From NCBI RefSeq assembly GCF_013343235.1, contig NZ_CP040094.1, positions 6,009,001 to 6,073,000 of the forward strand: 64,000 bases of DNA. Reading direction: 5' to 3'. The notes below the pieces were generated by a model. It had not been told where the DNA came from. It searched no databases and saw only the letters and a program-made list of their open reading frames with translations. Below are positions 28,579 through 36,951 of the stretch, piece after piece. The stretch comes from Nostoc sp. TCL240-02. GTDB lineage: Bacteria; Cyanobacteriota; Cyanobacteriia; Cyanobacteriales; Nostocaceae. The translations under genes and the position numbers were made by a program. The stretch's first letter is position 1; every line of letters starts with the position of its first letter.

Positions 28579-30162
28579 ATGAGAAAGCAATTGTCAAAAA
28601 GCTGGCTTACTTCTCTATTTTGGTTACGTTTTTTAATCATAATCCTATTAGTAATAGGTGTACTTTTCCGTTTCGTCAATATTGGCAAAAAAATCTATTG
28701 GGGTGATGAAGTTTTCTCCTCATTACGCATATCGGGTTATATGCAGTCAGAAATAAATGAGCAGTTAAGCAATGGTAGTTTGCTTACTATAAAAGATTTG
28801 AGTAAATACCAATATCCCAATTCTGAAAAAAATACAATTGATACAATTAAAGGGATTATTGTAGAAGACTCACAGATTTTGCCGCTATATATTTTAATGA
28901 CTAGGTTTTGGGTACAACACTTTGGTGATTCTGTAGCAGCGGTAAGAAGTTTTTCGGCATTCACTAGTCTGTTCACTTTTCCTTTTATTTATTTGCTATG
29001 TGAAGAATTATTTGGATCTTCACTAATAGGGTGGATGGCCGTCACTTTGGTAGCTGTTTCACCTATTGATGTTGTGTATGCACAAGAAGCGCGAGCATAC
29101 AGTTTATGGATAGTGACTATCTTAATGTCGAGCCTAGCACTGTTGCGAGCCATGCGCCTTCAAACAAAGGTTAGTTGGGGTATTTATACAGCAACATTAA
29201 TATTAGGGTTTTATACTCATATATTTTTTACCTTCGTTGCTCTTGCACAGGGAATTTATGTAATTACAATCGAAGGCTTTCGATTGAGTAAAACCACGAT
29301 TTATTACCTATTTTCATCACTTGCAGGGTTTATAACTTTTGTACCTTGGCTTTGGATTATTATTACCAACCCTCAGCCAGAAGCAGTAAATTGGGCAAAT
29401 ACTAAACAAACGTTATTTGGATCAGCCGCAAGGTGGGCTGGTATCTTTAGCCGTACGTTTCTTGATTTAGGTATTAGTCCTAGCGATCCTGGAAAACTTA
29501 AGCTTGCATTAATTCCGTGTATTTTTATTATTTTTGCGATAGTTTTTTATTCAATTTATGTTCTTTGTCAAAGAACCCCTAAAAAAGTTTGGTTATTTGT
29601 TTTAACCTTGATTGCATCTGTAGGGATTCCCTTATTCATAGCAGATTTTGTCTTTTACAAGCGATATGCTACTAGTCGATATACTCTGCCCTCAGTTTTA
29701 GGTATACAATTAGCTGTTCCTTACCTACTTACGACTAAGATTACATCTATTTCTACTAACTTTTGGCAAAAAAAGCTTTGGTCACTTGTTACGTTCATGC
29801 TAATTACGAGTGGGATTATATCTTGTGCCCTCAACTCTCAAGCCCAGATTTGGTGGAACAAATTCCCAGAAAAATACCAAGAATATCCTAAAGTTGCTAG
29901 TATTATTAGTCAAGGTAAGAAACCGCTTTTAATTAGTGATGATAATATAATTCCAGGCATTGGAATGATGGCTCACTTAGTCGATTCAAAAGTGGAATTT
30001 CAAATTGTACGCAAAAACCATTTACCAGAGATTACTAATGGTTTTACTGAGATATTCTTGTTCAATTCCTCTGATTTCTTAAAAGCTGGAATTGAAAAAA
30101 TTTATAACTCAAAGTTACAGCAGATAAACCACTTACTGTGGAAAGTAACAAAATCTTCCTAA
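28579..30162 (+). CDS. GT39-type glycosyltransferase, multi-pass membrane protein
   Basis: A 527-residue polytopic protein of the dolichyl-phosphate-mannose mannosyltransferase/ArnT superfamily. The first periplasmic loop carries KIYWGDEVFSSLRISGY, with the conserved Asp-Glu catalytic pair, and a further family motif VYAQEARAYSLWIVTI follows. About ten hydrophobic segments come next, then a C-terminal soluble tail (LLISDDNIIPGIGMMAHL and onward). Such enzymes transfer a sugar from a polyprenyl carrier to lipid, protein or glycan outside the membrane; acceptor unknown. GAGGAG at 28561-28566 precedes the ATG by 12 bases. The next gene starts 192 bases later in the same direction. Confidence 0.85.
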   Translation: MRKQLSKSWLTSLFWLRFLIIILLVIGVLFRFVNIGKKIYWGDEVFSSLRISGYMQSEINEQLSNGSLLTIKDLSKYQYPNSEKNTIDTIKGIIVEDSQILPLYILMTRFWVQHFGDSVAAVRSFSAFTSLFTFPFIYLLCEELFGSSLIGWMAVTLVAVSPIDVVYAQEARAYSLWIVTILMSSLALLRAMRLQTKVSWGIYTATLILGFYTHIFFTFVALAQGIYVITIEGFRLSKTTIYYLFSSLAGFITFVPWLWIIITNPQPEAVNWANTKQTLFGSAARWAGIFSRTFLDLGISPSDPGKLKLALIPCIFIIFAIVFYSIYVLCQRTPKKVWLFVLTLIASVGIPLFIADFVFYKRYATSRYTLPSVLGIQLAVPYLLTTKITSISTNFWQKKLWSLVTFMLITSGIISCALNSQAQIWWNKFPEKYQEYPKVASIISQGKKPLLISDDNIIPGIGMMAHLVDSKVEFQIVRKNHLPEITNGFTEIFLFNSSDFLKAGIEKIYNSKLQQINHLLWKVTKSS

Positions 30163-30354
30163 ACCAAGGGTAAGATCGCATACATATATGGTGTAGTACA
30201 CTGCAAGATGAAACTTAAAAGCAGACAGTTAGTATTTGAATATCGTTACTAGGTTAAAAGTTAACATCAATTAGCCTAAGAAGTGGCACAATTAGAGCCA
30301 AAATATACTTTAATTGAAATCTACTTAAAGTATATACTGATACTGCTGCCGCTT

Positions 30355-33300
30355 ATGTCATCGCCCCTTGAGCGCCCGCTAAAATTTGAAATTAGACTGC
30401 CATCGTCACATCCTCAGTTACTAGAAGGACTAGATATATGGCTGAGTTTAGGTTTGATATCCGATACCCAGGTTAAGCAGCTATGTCAAGAGTTTCTGGT
30501 GTGTACGGTGGTGTTGCCACCCCAGCCTGAAGTGAAAACAAAGGTAGTGTTTTTAACTCCCGATCCCGTACAGGAATTACCCGTAGCAGCTTTACAATCT
30601 AGCCGCCGTAGACAACCACAACAAAAAACAGTCGAACCCAACTTTGTCAGTACAATGTTGCAGTCCTTGGGGGCAGAACTGAGTGTACGCTGGCTGCTTT
30701 TTCTAGGGGTATTCCTGGTAGTGGTATCCTCTGGGGTACTGGCTGCGAGTCAGTGGGAAAAGTTTCCTGCTTCTGGACAGTATGGAGTTTTGTTTGCTTA
30801 TACTCTGAGTTTTTGGGGATTAAGCTTTTGGGCGACTAGGCAAAACAATCTGAGATTGACGGCTCAAACTTTGCTGATTGTCACCCTTTTGTTAGTTCCA
30901 GTGAACTTTTGGGCAATGGATAGCTTTCAATTGTGGCAAAATCCTGTGGATTTGGTTGCAGTTGCGATCGCCTGGCCTACCCTCACTGCTATAACTGTTT
31001 TACTCTCCAAAAATCGGGCTATTTTTACCAATTTACGTACTAGCAAATTACCTTTAGCCAATATTCTAGGGCTGAGTTATCTGCATTGGGGTTGGCAATT
31101 GCCAGGATTCCCCTTAATTGCCGTCTATGTGGCAATGATTGGCACAACTATAATTACTATTTATCACAATTACCAACAGCCTAATATTGTCAGTGAGCAA
31201 GATAGAAGCGATGTCTACGACGGGCTACGCCGCAGCTTAAGTATTAGTTTAACTGCCGCCGTAATTATTTATGCTTTGATAGTGCTGCTAGTACGGGCGA
31301 TTTTTGTTGCTGGGGTAAATGTCACTCAGTTGGGATTAGCTATTGGCATTTGCGGCTGGCTAGTAACTTGGTTAGCACAGGAGAGGGTAGGGGGCGGAGG
31401 GCAGGGGGGCATACTTCGACTACGCTCAGTAACCGGGGGAGCAGGGGGAGCAGGGGGAGCGGAGGAAGTAACTTTAATATTCCCCTCATCTCTCTTTCTC
31501 TGGGAAAAACTTGGTGGGATTTTACTGTTTTTGGGTTGGCTGGTTTCGGTAGTAAATTATCCTTGGCAAGGAATAGCTGTAAGTGGTTTAGGTTTATGGT
31601 CTGTGGGAAGTCGCTTGCGGCGGTACAGTTTAAAGCTAGACTTCGCTGCGGTTTTCGTCATCGGTTTAGAGATGATTTGGCTAGGTTGGCGATTAGTACC
31701 TGATAGCTTACAGAAATTAGCGATCGCAACTGCTACTCAACTCACAAATTCTCAAAATGAACCTTGGGCTTTGCTGGGTGTAGCTTTATTTCCCTACATA
31801 ATTTTGATGGTGGCGCTTACAGATAGCCTACATCGCACCGAAAAGCGAGAATTAGCTAAATTTGGCGAACTGCTCACCCTCTTACTTGGAGCCTTTTTAA
31901 CAACGATCGCGATTGTCAATCCTGTATTGCGATCGCTAAATCTCCTATTTTCTACCATCACTCTGGCATTCGTCACTCAACGTCGTTCCCCCGCATCCCT
32001 TCCCCTGATATATCTAACTCACATCATCGGGGTGCTGACATTTTGCTCTACCATTAATTGGCTGGCACCAACCCTGAGTCAACAAGTCTGGGCAAGTATT
32101 TTATTAGCTCTGATGGTTGCAGAATGGCGATTTAGCGTAAAAGAAGGAGTCTGGCAACGTAGTGCGTGGGATGTCGGTTTAGGACTAGCCGCCGCTAGTT
32201 TTTTCCTATTGTGGATGAATGCAGAATCATCTTGGTATGGTGTCGCTGATAGCCAAGCTTATTTGGGAGCCTTATGGCTAGTTACCCCTATAGCTCTCAC
32301 GGGTGTTGCAAATTGCACAACTACAGAACGTCGGACTACTACCCGTTACTTGAGTGTCTTGGCTGTGGGAGTTGCCCAGCTACTTACTATACAGTTACCA
32401 GAAACCAGATTAATTGGTTTGGCAGTAGGTGCAGGACTAATGTTCGTAAATACGCGCTATTTACGAAACCAACTATCTGCGGTAATTACAGAAGGATTTG
32501 CTCTGAGTTTCATCGTGGCGCTGCTGTGGATGGGTGTACCTGGTTTACCTCACCTCGTTCTCGGAGGTTGGTTTGTCGTAGGCGCGATCGCAATCCTAAT
32601 TCTATGGTTAGCCAGGACAGTTTTGAGCCGACGCGGAAACGAATTAGCACTTAATTATGCAGCCGCCAGTGATAAATGGGCGATCGCATTGTGTGGTTTT
32701 GAGTTGTTTAGTTTGACACTACACTCAGTGCTGATTTACTCAGGGTTTATCACTTCGGGATTTTTGTACTTAGCTGCCACTATAATTACCTTGACAGCTA
32801 TTGTTTATCGCAGTTGGCGAGAACCAACCAATTGGGCATTCTATGGCATTGGGTGGTGTTTGGAATTGTTGACTGCCCAAGTGTTGGGATTTGGGGAGCG
32901 ATCAATTGTTAGGATAGCGATCGCAAATATCGCTTTAGGTTTAATCGCTCAACTTGCCGGCGAGTGGTGGCGGCGACGACATCAATTAGAAAAACTTCCT
33001 AGCAGCCTTCACATTTTGCCATTAATTTATGGTGCATTCAGTGTGTTGCTGCGTTTGAACACGTTCACCGAGTGGACTGGTTTATATTCCTTTGGTGTAG
33101 CTTTAATCATCATTGGTGTAGGGCGACGGCGCGAGAACTTTAAACCCCTGCTGTACTTAGGAATAATTGGCATATCTATTTCTGTCTATGAACTTTTGTT
33201 CTATCAAATGTCACAAGCTTCAGGAGGAGCATTAGGTGATGGATTGATTGCCATGTCTGCCCTTGGTGCCAGTATCATGTATGCTTACCGTATTTTGTCA

Positions 33301-34338
33301 CCTTGGCTTGTAAACTACTTACATCTAACTCCCCAAGAATTGAAAAGAATTGCCCATATTCATTGGGCTTGGAGTAGCTGCTTATTAATGGCTGCCATTC
33401 CTCTCCCCATTGGAATTAACCGTTTGGTGGGATTAGCAACAGGGGTATTTTTGATCCGTTATGCCATCTTTCAAGGACGAAATTCGCGCACTTCCCCCAG
33501 CATATTTGGAAGAATCACCATAGCCGAAATGTGGGTTTACCTTGGCTTATTAGAGGTAGCCGGTATGAGAGTTTATTGGCGCGAGACAGCAGTAGGAAAA
33601 TTTTGGGCTGGGCCGTTAGTTCCTTGGAACGGTGCGATCGCTTGTGTGATATCCTATTTTCTGTATATCCTACCTTGGGAAAGTTGGGGTTGGTCTAAAA
33701 AACCTTGGCAGCAAGCCGCCTACATCACACCACTGATAATTTTATGGGAAACCAGACTGCAAACTTATCCCATTACCTTGGTACTCGCAGCAGGTTTCTA
33801 CATATTCCTGGCAAAAGTGGGTGAAAACATCCGTTTTACATATATCAGTGTGGCGTTGATTGATTGGGCACTTTGCCGATGGTTTGATTCCTTACGCCTG
33901 AATGATGTTTTATGGTATGTAACACCAATTGGGTTATCACTGCTTTATATTGCTCAAGTGGATACCCAACTTAGGCTACCAGAGTACAAACCGGCTCGCC
34001 ATATTTTGAGATTGCTAGGTAGTGGTTTAATTTGTGGATGGGCAATTTTATTTAATCAAAACACAGCCTGGATACCTGGAATTTTCAGCCTCATCGCCAT
34101 TTTTGCCGGATTAGCTTTGCGAGTGCGGGCTTTTCTCTATATTGGCACAGTCACTTTTTTAATTACTACAATCTATCAATCGGTAATTTTTAGTTTGCAG
34201 TATTCCTTTTTAAAATGGGTTGTTGGCTTATTAGTTGGCATCCTCCTGATTTATATTGCCGCCAATTTTGAAACCCGTCGCACTCAGATAACTTCCTTAA
34301 TTCGTAGCGCCATTGATGAATTTCAAACATGGCAATAG
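30355..34338 (+). CDS. Giant multi-pass membrane protein (DUF2157-like), function unknown
   Basis: About 1327 residues with a soluble N-terminal segment (SPLERPLKFEIRLPSSHPQL, then LDIWLSLGLISDTQVKQLC, like the short helical start of DUF2157 proteins) followed by some 30 hydrophobic segments. No catalytic motif is visible. ATG 30355 is preferred; a frame from GTG 30283 would add a 24-residue hydrophobic leader before the conserved-looking start. Two pieces of dispersed repeat sit inside the frame: GATGTCTACGACGGGCTACG near 31210 (read as DVYDGLRR) and a GGGGGAGCAGG run near 31390-31465 (read as Gly/Ala-rich GGAGGAGGAEE), both in loops between hydrophobic segments. The product is likely tolerant of loop insertions. 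Confidence 0.7.
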   Translation: MSSPLERPLKFEIRLPSSHPQLLEGLDIWLSLGLISDTQVKQLCQEFLVCTVVLPPQPEVKTKVVFLTPDPVQELPVAALQSSRRRQPQQKTVEPNFVSTMLQSLGAELSVRWLLFLGVFLVVVSSGVLAASQWEKFPASGQYGVLFAYTLSFWGLSFWATRQNNLRLTAQTLLIVTLLLVPVNFWAMDSFQLWQNPVDLVAVAIAWPTLTAITVLLSKNRAIFTNLRTSKLPLANILGLSYLHWGWQLPGFPLIAVYVAMIGTTIITIYHNYQQPNIVSEQDRSDVYDGLRRSLSISLTAAVIIYALIVLLVRAIFVAGVNVTQLGLAIGICGWLVTWLAQERVGGGGQGGILRLRSVTGGAGGAGGAEEVTLIFPSSLFLWEKLGGILLFLGWLVSVVNYPWQGIAVSGLGLWSVGSRLRRYSLKLDFAAVFVIGLEMIWLGWRLVPDSLQKLAIATATQLTNSQNEPWALLGVALFPYIILMVALTDSLHRTEKRELAKFGELLTLLLGAFLTTIAIVNPVLRSLNLLFSTITLAFVTQRRSPASLPLIYLTHIIGVLTFCSTINWLAPTLSQQVWASILLALMVAEWRFSVKEGVWQRSAWDVGLGLAAASFFLLWMNAESSWYGVADSQAYLGALWLVTPIALTGVANCTTTERRTTTRYLSVLAVGVAQLLTIQLPETRLIGLAVGAGLMFVNTRYLRNQLSAVITEGFALSFIVALLWMGVPGLPHLVLGGWFVVGAIAILILWLARTVLSRRGNELALNYAAASDKWAIALCGFELFSLTLHSVLIYSGFITSGFLYLAATIITLTAIVYRSWREPTNWAFYGIGWCLELLTAQVLGFGERSIVRIAIANIALGLIAQLAGEWWRRRHQLEKLPSSLHILPLIYGAFSVLLRLNTFTEWTGLYSFGVALIIIGVGRRRENFKPLLYLGIIGISISVYELLFYQMSQASGGALGDGLIAMSALGASIMYAYRILSPWLVNYLHLTPQELKRIAHIHWAWSSCLLMAAIPLPIGINRLVGLATGVFLIRYAIFQGRNSRTSPSIFGRITIAEMWVYLGLLEVAGMRVYWRETAVGKFWAGPLVPWNGAIACVISYFLYILPWESWGWSKKPWQQAAYITPLIILWETRLQTYPITLVLAAGFYIFLAKVGENIRFTYISVALIDWALCRWFDSLRLNDVLWYVTPIGLSLLYIAQVDTQLRLPEYKPARHILRLLGSGLICGWAILFNQNTAWIPGIFSLIAIFAGLALRVRAFLYIGTVTFLITTIYQSVIFSLQYSFLKWVVGLLVGILLIYIAANFETRRTQITSLIRSAIDEFQTWQ

Positions 34339-34374
34339 AGAGAGGATTGATTCAATTTTTTGTATGTTTCAAAG

Positions 34375-34525
34375 GATTCAGTTGACATCCTCACCGCCGT
34401 GAACGCACTCTTAAGAAGGAGTAATGAGTAATGAGTAACAAGTAATAAGTAATGAGTAAATACCCATTTTTCATTCACTCATTATTGTAAAGCCGTGCTG
34501 GAAGCACGGGGTTTTAAACCCATTT
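34375..34525. mobile_element. Possible IS200/IS605-type element remnant without transposase
   Basis: TTGACATCCTCACCGCCGTG (34382) resembles the left end, and GCCGTGCTGGAAGCACGGGG (34492), a stem-loop followed by TTTTAAACCC, resembles the right end of IS605/TnpB-type elements in cyanobacteria as I recall them. Between them are only about 90 bases, including tandem GTAATGA/AGTAACA heptamers (34424-34459). No tnpA or tnpB frame is present. I take it as a deletion derivative or a non-autonomous element. Confidence 0.4.
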
Positions 34526-34718
34526 TTCTGATAACAAGTATTTAGTAGTTCATGTCATTAGTCTTGATAGATGAATCAGTTTTAAATTTCTCTTCTTTAC
34601 CTCTTCTACTTTGCGCTCTTTGCGTCCTTTGCGGTTCGTTCTCTTAATTCTCAAAAATAAGAGAACGAACCGCTTGGGTTACAGCAGTTTTCATGTATTT
34701 GAAGTCAACTCAAGCCCA

Positions 34719-34824
34719 GGCGGTTAGAAACCGCGGCTACACAAACAAAGCCCACCTTCGTGGGCTAAGAGAATTTAACCCGTGCAGGCGGGTTTTGCCT
34801 GTGTAGACGCGGTTTCTAACCGCC
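34719..34824. repeat. 106-base dispersed element with inverted ends and internal hairpins
   Basis: GGCGGTTAGAAACCGCGGCT (34719) pairs with the right end at 34801-34824 (GTAGACGCGGTTTCTAACCG and CC). Inside are AGCCCAC-CTTC-GTGGGCT (34749-34766) and an AACCCG/CGGGTT hairpin. This is a Nostocales-type repeat; the structure suggests a short mobile or RNA-folding element. It lies just downstream of the peroxiredoxin gene and may also stop its transcription. Confidence 0.7.
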
Positions 34825-34848
34825 GATTTCACTCACCTTTATTGAAAT

Positions 34849-35406
34849 CTAAGAAGCTGTAGACTGTAACTTTTCTAATCGTGCCAGCACTTCTGAACTA
34901 TGAACAGTTGGGTTGACTTTGACAAAAGTCTCGCGCAAAACACCTTGAGGATCAATGATAAAACTATGGCGCATTGATAAGTAGCCAAGCCACGAACCGT
35001 AAGCTTTACTCACTGAACCATCAGTGTCAGCTAAAAGTGGGAATTTTAGTCCCTCAGAATCACAAAATTTGGCGTGAGAATCAATATCATCAGCGCTTAC
35101 GCCAATAATCTGGGTATTTTTTTCGAGGTATTGGGGTAAGTCTTGCTGAAAACGACGAGCCTCTATAGTACAACCAGAGGTGAAGTCTTTAGGATAAAAG
35201 TAAAGAACTAGCCACTTACCGCGCAAGTCAGAGAGGGAAATTTTGCCATCACCTGTGTTAGTTGGCAAAGTAAACTCTGGTGCGGGTTGATTAATTGCGG
35301 GAAGTTTACCACCAAGGGCATCAGCAGCAGAGGTAAAGTTCAGCCAGCTGATGAAAGAAATACAGCTGGCAAATAATATATTTAAAAAAGTGCGGCGGGA
35401 AATCAT
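34849..35406 (-). CDS. Exported peroxiredoxin, BCP/PrxQ type
   Basis: A thiol peroxidase that reduces hydroperoxides. The core reads PAPEFTLPTNTGDGKISLSD, then LYFYPKDFTSGCTIEARRF with the peroxidatic Cys (residue 79), and FCDSEGLKFPLLAD with a second Cys at 115; the PrxQ resolving Cys is usually five residues after the first, so the pairing here looks atypical. The N-terminus MISRRTFLNILFASCISFIS resembles a twin-arginine signal, so the enzyme probably acts in the periplasm or thylakoid lumen. ATG 35404-35406 is chosen because it puts the twin Arg at residues 4-5. The sipA gene lies just upstream in the same direction, 57 bases apart. Confidence 0.9.
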   Translation of the reverse strand: MISRRTFLNILFASCISFISWLNFTSAADALGGKLPAINQPAPEFTLPTNTGDGKISLSDLRGKWLVLYFYPKDFTSGCTIEARRFQQDLPQYLEKNTQIIGVSADDIDSHAKFCDSEGLKFPLLADTDGSVSKAYGSWLGYLSMRHSFIIDPQGVLRETFVKVNPTVHSSEVLARLEKLQSTAS

Positions 35407-35463
35407 GGTGCAAACCAGAATCACAACTTTACACAAGTTTACAATTCTTAGTTGCAGCAAATA

Positions 35464-35706
35464 TCATTTAGAGTCAGATTCGGTAGGTTTATCTATGCTT
35501 TCGATGTATTGGCTATCTAAGAGAAAAGCTCCCCTAGCGAAGCGAATACCCCAATATCCACCGGGACGGCGGTCAAGGACTATACCTTCTTCGCCAATGT
35601 GAATAACATCAGGGGGGCGCAGCATAGGAATAGGTTCAGCAGTTTTGACGTAGGGTGGTAGTGCCACAACACGGACTTTACTACCAATTGCAAATTCTTC
35701 AGACAT
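35464..35706 (-). CDS. sipA: Regulatory protein SipA (NblS-interacting, DUF3148)
   Basis: SipA is a small cyanobacterial protein that binds the histidine kinase NblS (Hik33) and affects its stress signalling. The 80-residue product matches closely what I recall: SEEFAIGSKVRVVALPPYVK, then MLRPPDVIHIGEEGIVLDRR and GGYWGIRFARGAFLLDSQYI. It is a short SH3-like beta protein. The start at 35706 (MSEEF) is the family start; an upstream in-frame start would add 13 unrelated residues. It may be co-transcribed with the peroxiredoxin gene, which would link redox defence to light or stress control. Confidence 0.9.
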   Translation of the reverse strand: MSEEFAIGSKVRVVALPPYVKTAEPIPMLRPPDVIHIGEEGIVLDRRPGGYWGIRFARGAFLLDSQYIESIDKPTESDSK

Positions 35707-35765
35707 CTTTATCAAGCTTGGAGTTTTGATTAACTCATAACTCATAACTATCTTGAAAGTCTAGT

Positions 35766-35897
35766 AAATTGGGAATTGATAAGAGATAGGGGAGGCAAGG
35801 AAGAGGGGGAAGACAAGGGAGAGACTTGTTGAATAATTCTCCCTTTATCCCCCTCATCCCCCTCATCCCCCTCATCTCCCCTGCCCCCTGCCTCTTT
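35766..35897. repeat. Polypurine/polypyrimidine inverted repeat, copy 1
   Basis: A G/A-rich arm (GGGGAGGCAAGGAAGAGGGG) is followed by GACTTGTTGAATAATTCTCC and a C/T-rich arm with CCCCTCAT repeats. The same layout and the same TTGTTGAATAATTCTCCC centre recur at 59024-59143 (partly) and 62309-62460. It sits between genes and can fold on itself. A short frame at 35826-36050 is an artefact of it. Confidence 0.7.
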
Positions 35898-36043
35898 GGT
35901 CAATGCATAAATCTTAAAATAGGGAAAGGGAAAGGGGATGAAGTTTTTCCCCTTTCCGCATCTTCTGCAAGAAGCCTGTTAATTTTTGACTATGGAAAAC
36001 AATGCCTGGGCATTAGTCAAGTTAAGTATTTTTTAAAAGATTA

Positions 36044-36562
36044 TTATTGAGGATTCCCTTGTTGACGACGCGAAGGAGCATTTTGACGATATTGCTCTAT
36101 TTTTTGGCGCTGTTCAGGGGTTAGGATTGCTTGAATCTGTTGTTTCTCAGATTCCCGAATTTGTCGCATTTGGGTTTTCTGTGCTTCAGTCAGATTTAAG
36201 TCACCATAACCACCCTTTCCTCGACGTTGACCTGGTTGCCGTTGACCTTGGCCGGTTTGACCCTGAGCCTTACGCGCTTGCCACTCAGCCCGACGCGCTT
36301 GTTTAGCTGCTTCTAATTTTGCCTTTTGTTCTGGGGTCAAAACTGCTTCAAATTTGGCGCGGCTATCGCGGCGAATTGCCTGAATTTGGCTTTTTTGGGT
36401 ATCTGTCAAACCCAAGTTTTTCCAAGGGCCCCTTTCTTTTTGTGGAGTTTGTGCAAGTAACACGGGTGAAGGAGAGGCTGTTTGAGCATTAACAGCGAAG
36501 GAGGTTGCAGTTAAAGTTAGAGCGATTGCTCCAGCGACTAGCGATAATGCTTTGAGTTTCAT
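36044..36562 (-). CDS. Spy/CpxP-like periplasmic protein with LTxxQ motifs
   Basis: A 172-residue secreted protein. Residues 1-27 are a signal peptide (MKLKALSLVAGAIALTLTAT, cleaved near VNAQT). Two LTxxQ-type repeats follow: LGLTDTQKSQIQAIRR with VLTPEQKAKLEAAK, and LNLTEAQKTQMRQIRE with ILTPEQRQKIEQY, separated by a Gln/Gly/Arg-rich spacer (GQTGQGQRQPGQRRGKGG). The family forms a helical cradle acting as an envelope chaperone or stress sensor; some bind metals. No regulator gene is adjacent on the same strand. Confidence 0.85.
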   Translation of the reverse strand: MKLKALSLVAGAIALTLTATSFAVNAQTASPSPVLLAQTPQKERGPWKNLGLTDTQKSQIQAIRRDSRAKFEAVLTPEQKAKLEAAKQARRAEWQARKAQGQTGQGQRQPGQRRGKGGYGDLNLTEAQKTQMRQIRESEKQQIQAILTPEQRQKIEQYRQNAPSRRQQGNPQ

Positions 36563-36951
36563 TTCTTGTGGGTTTTTCCTGGTTGGTTGTCACTATCATA
36601 AGAACTTATCTTTACTAGTTACATGAGGAGAAAGTCATGGTTCTACCCATGACTAAAGTCATGATTGAATTTTGACAAATTTGATTAACAATAAATAGTT
36701 AGGTGGTGGGAGTATTTGAGAGGAGTTAGGAGTTATATATAAATAATGAACGTTTTTATGATAATTGATTTATAAATACTTATTTAGCTTTACTGCATAT
36801 TTTGGTATAGCCCGTATTTACTATTAGTTCTTAACTCAACGAAAAATTTAAACTGTGGAATATACTACTTAAATATTCCAAACTTTATAATACTGAATTT
36901 TTAACTTATACTCCAAAATTTTAACTCATTTATAACTTGAGCCAAGCCACA
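36563..36951. other. AT-rich intergenic region, no feature seen
   Basis: This stretch lies between the divergent spy-like and histidine kinase genes. It is very AT-rich and should contain both promoters, but I see no repeat, RNA gene or motif I can support. Confidence 0.4.

Noticed and set aside
31350..31703. 117-residue frame with Gly/Ser-rich start
   Set aside because: It is an alternative frame inside the giant membrane protein over its repeat-rich stretch; the long frame has continuous membrane character.
35826..36050. 74-residue frame with Pro/Leu/Ile repeats
   Set aside because: Low-complexity translation of the polypyrimidine repeat.
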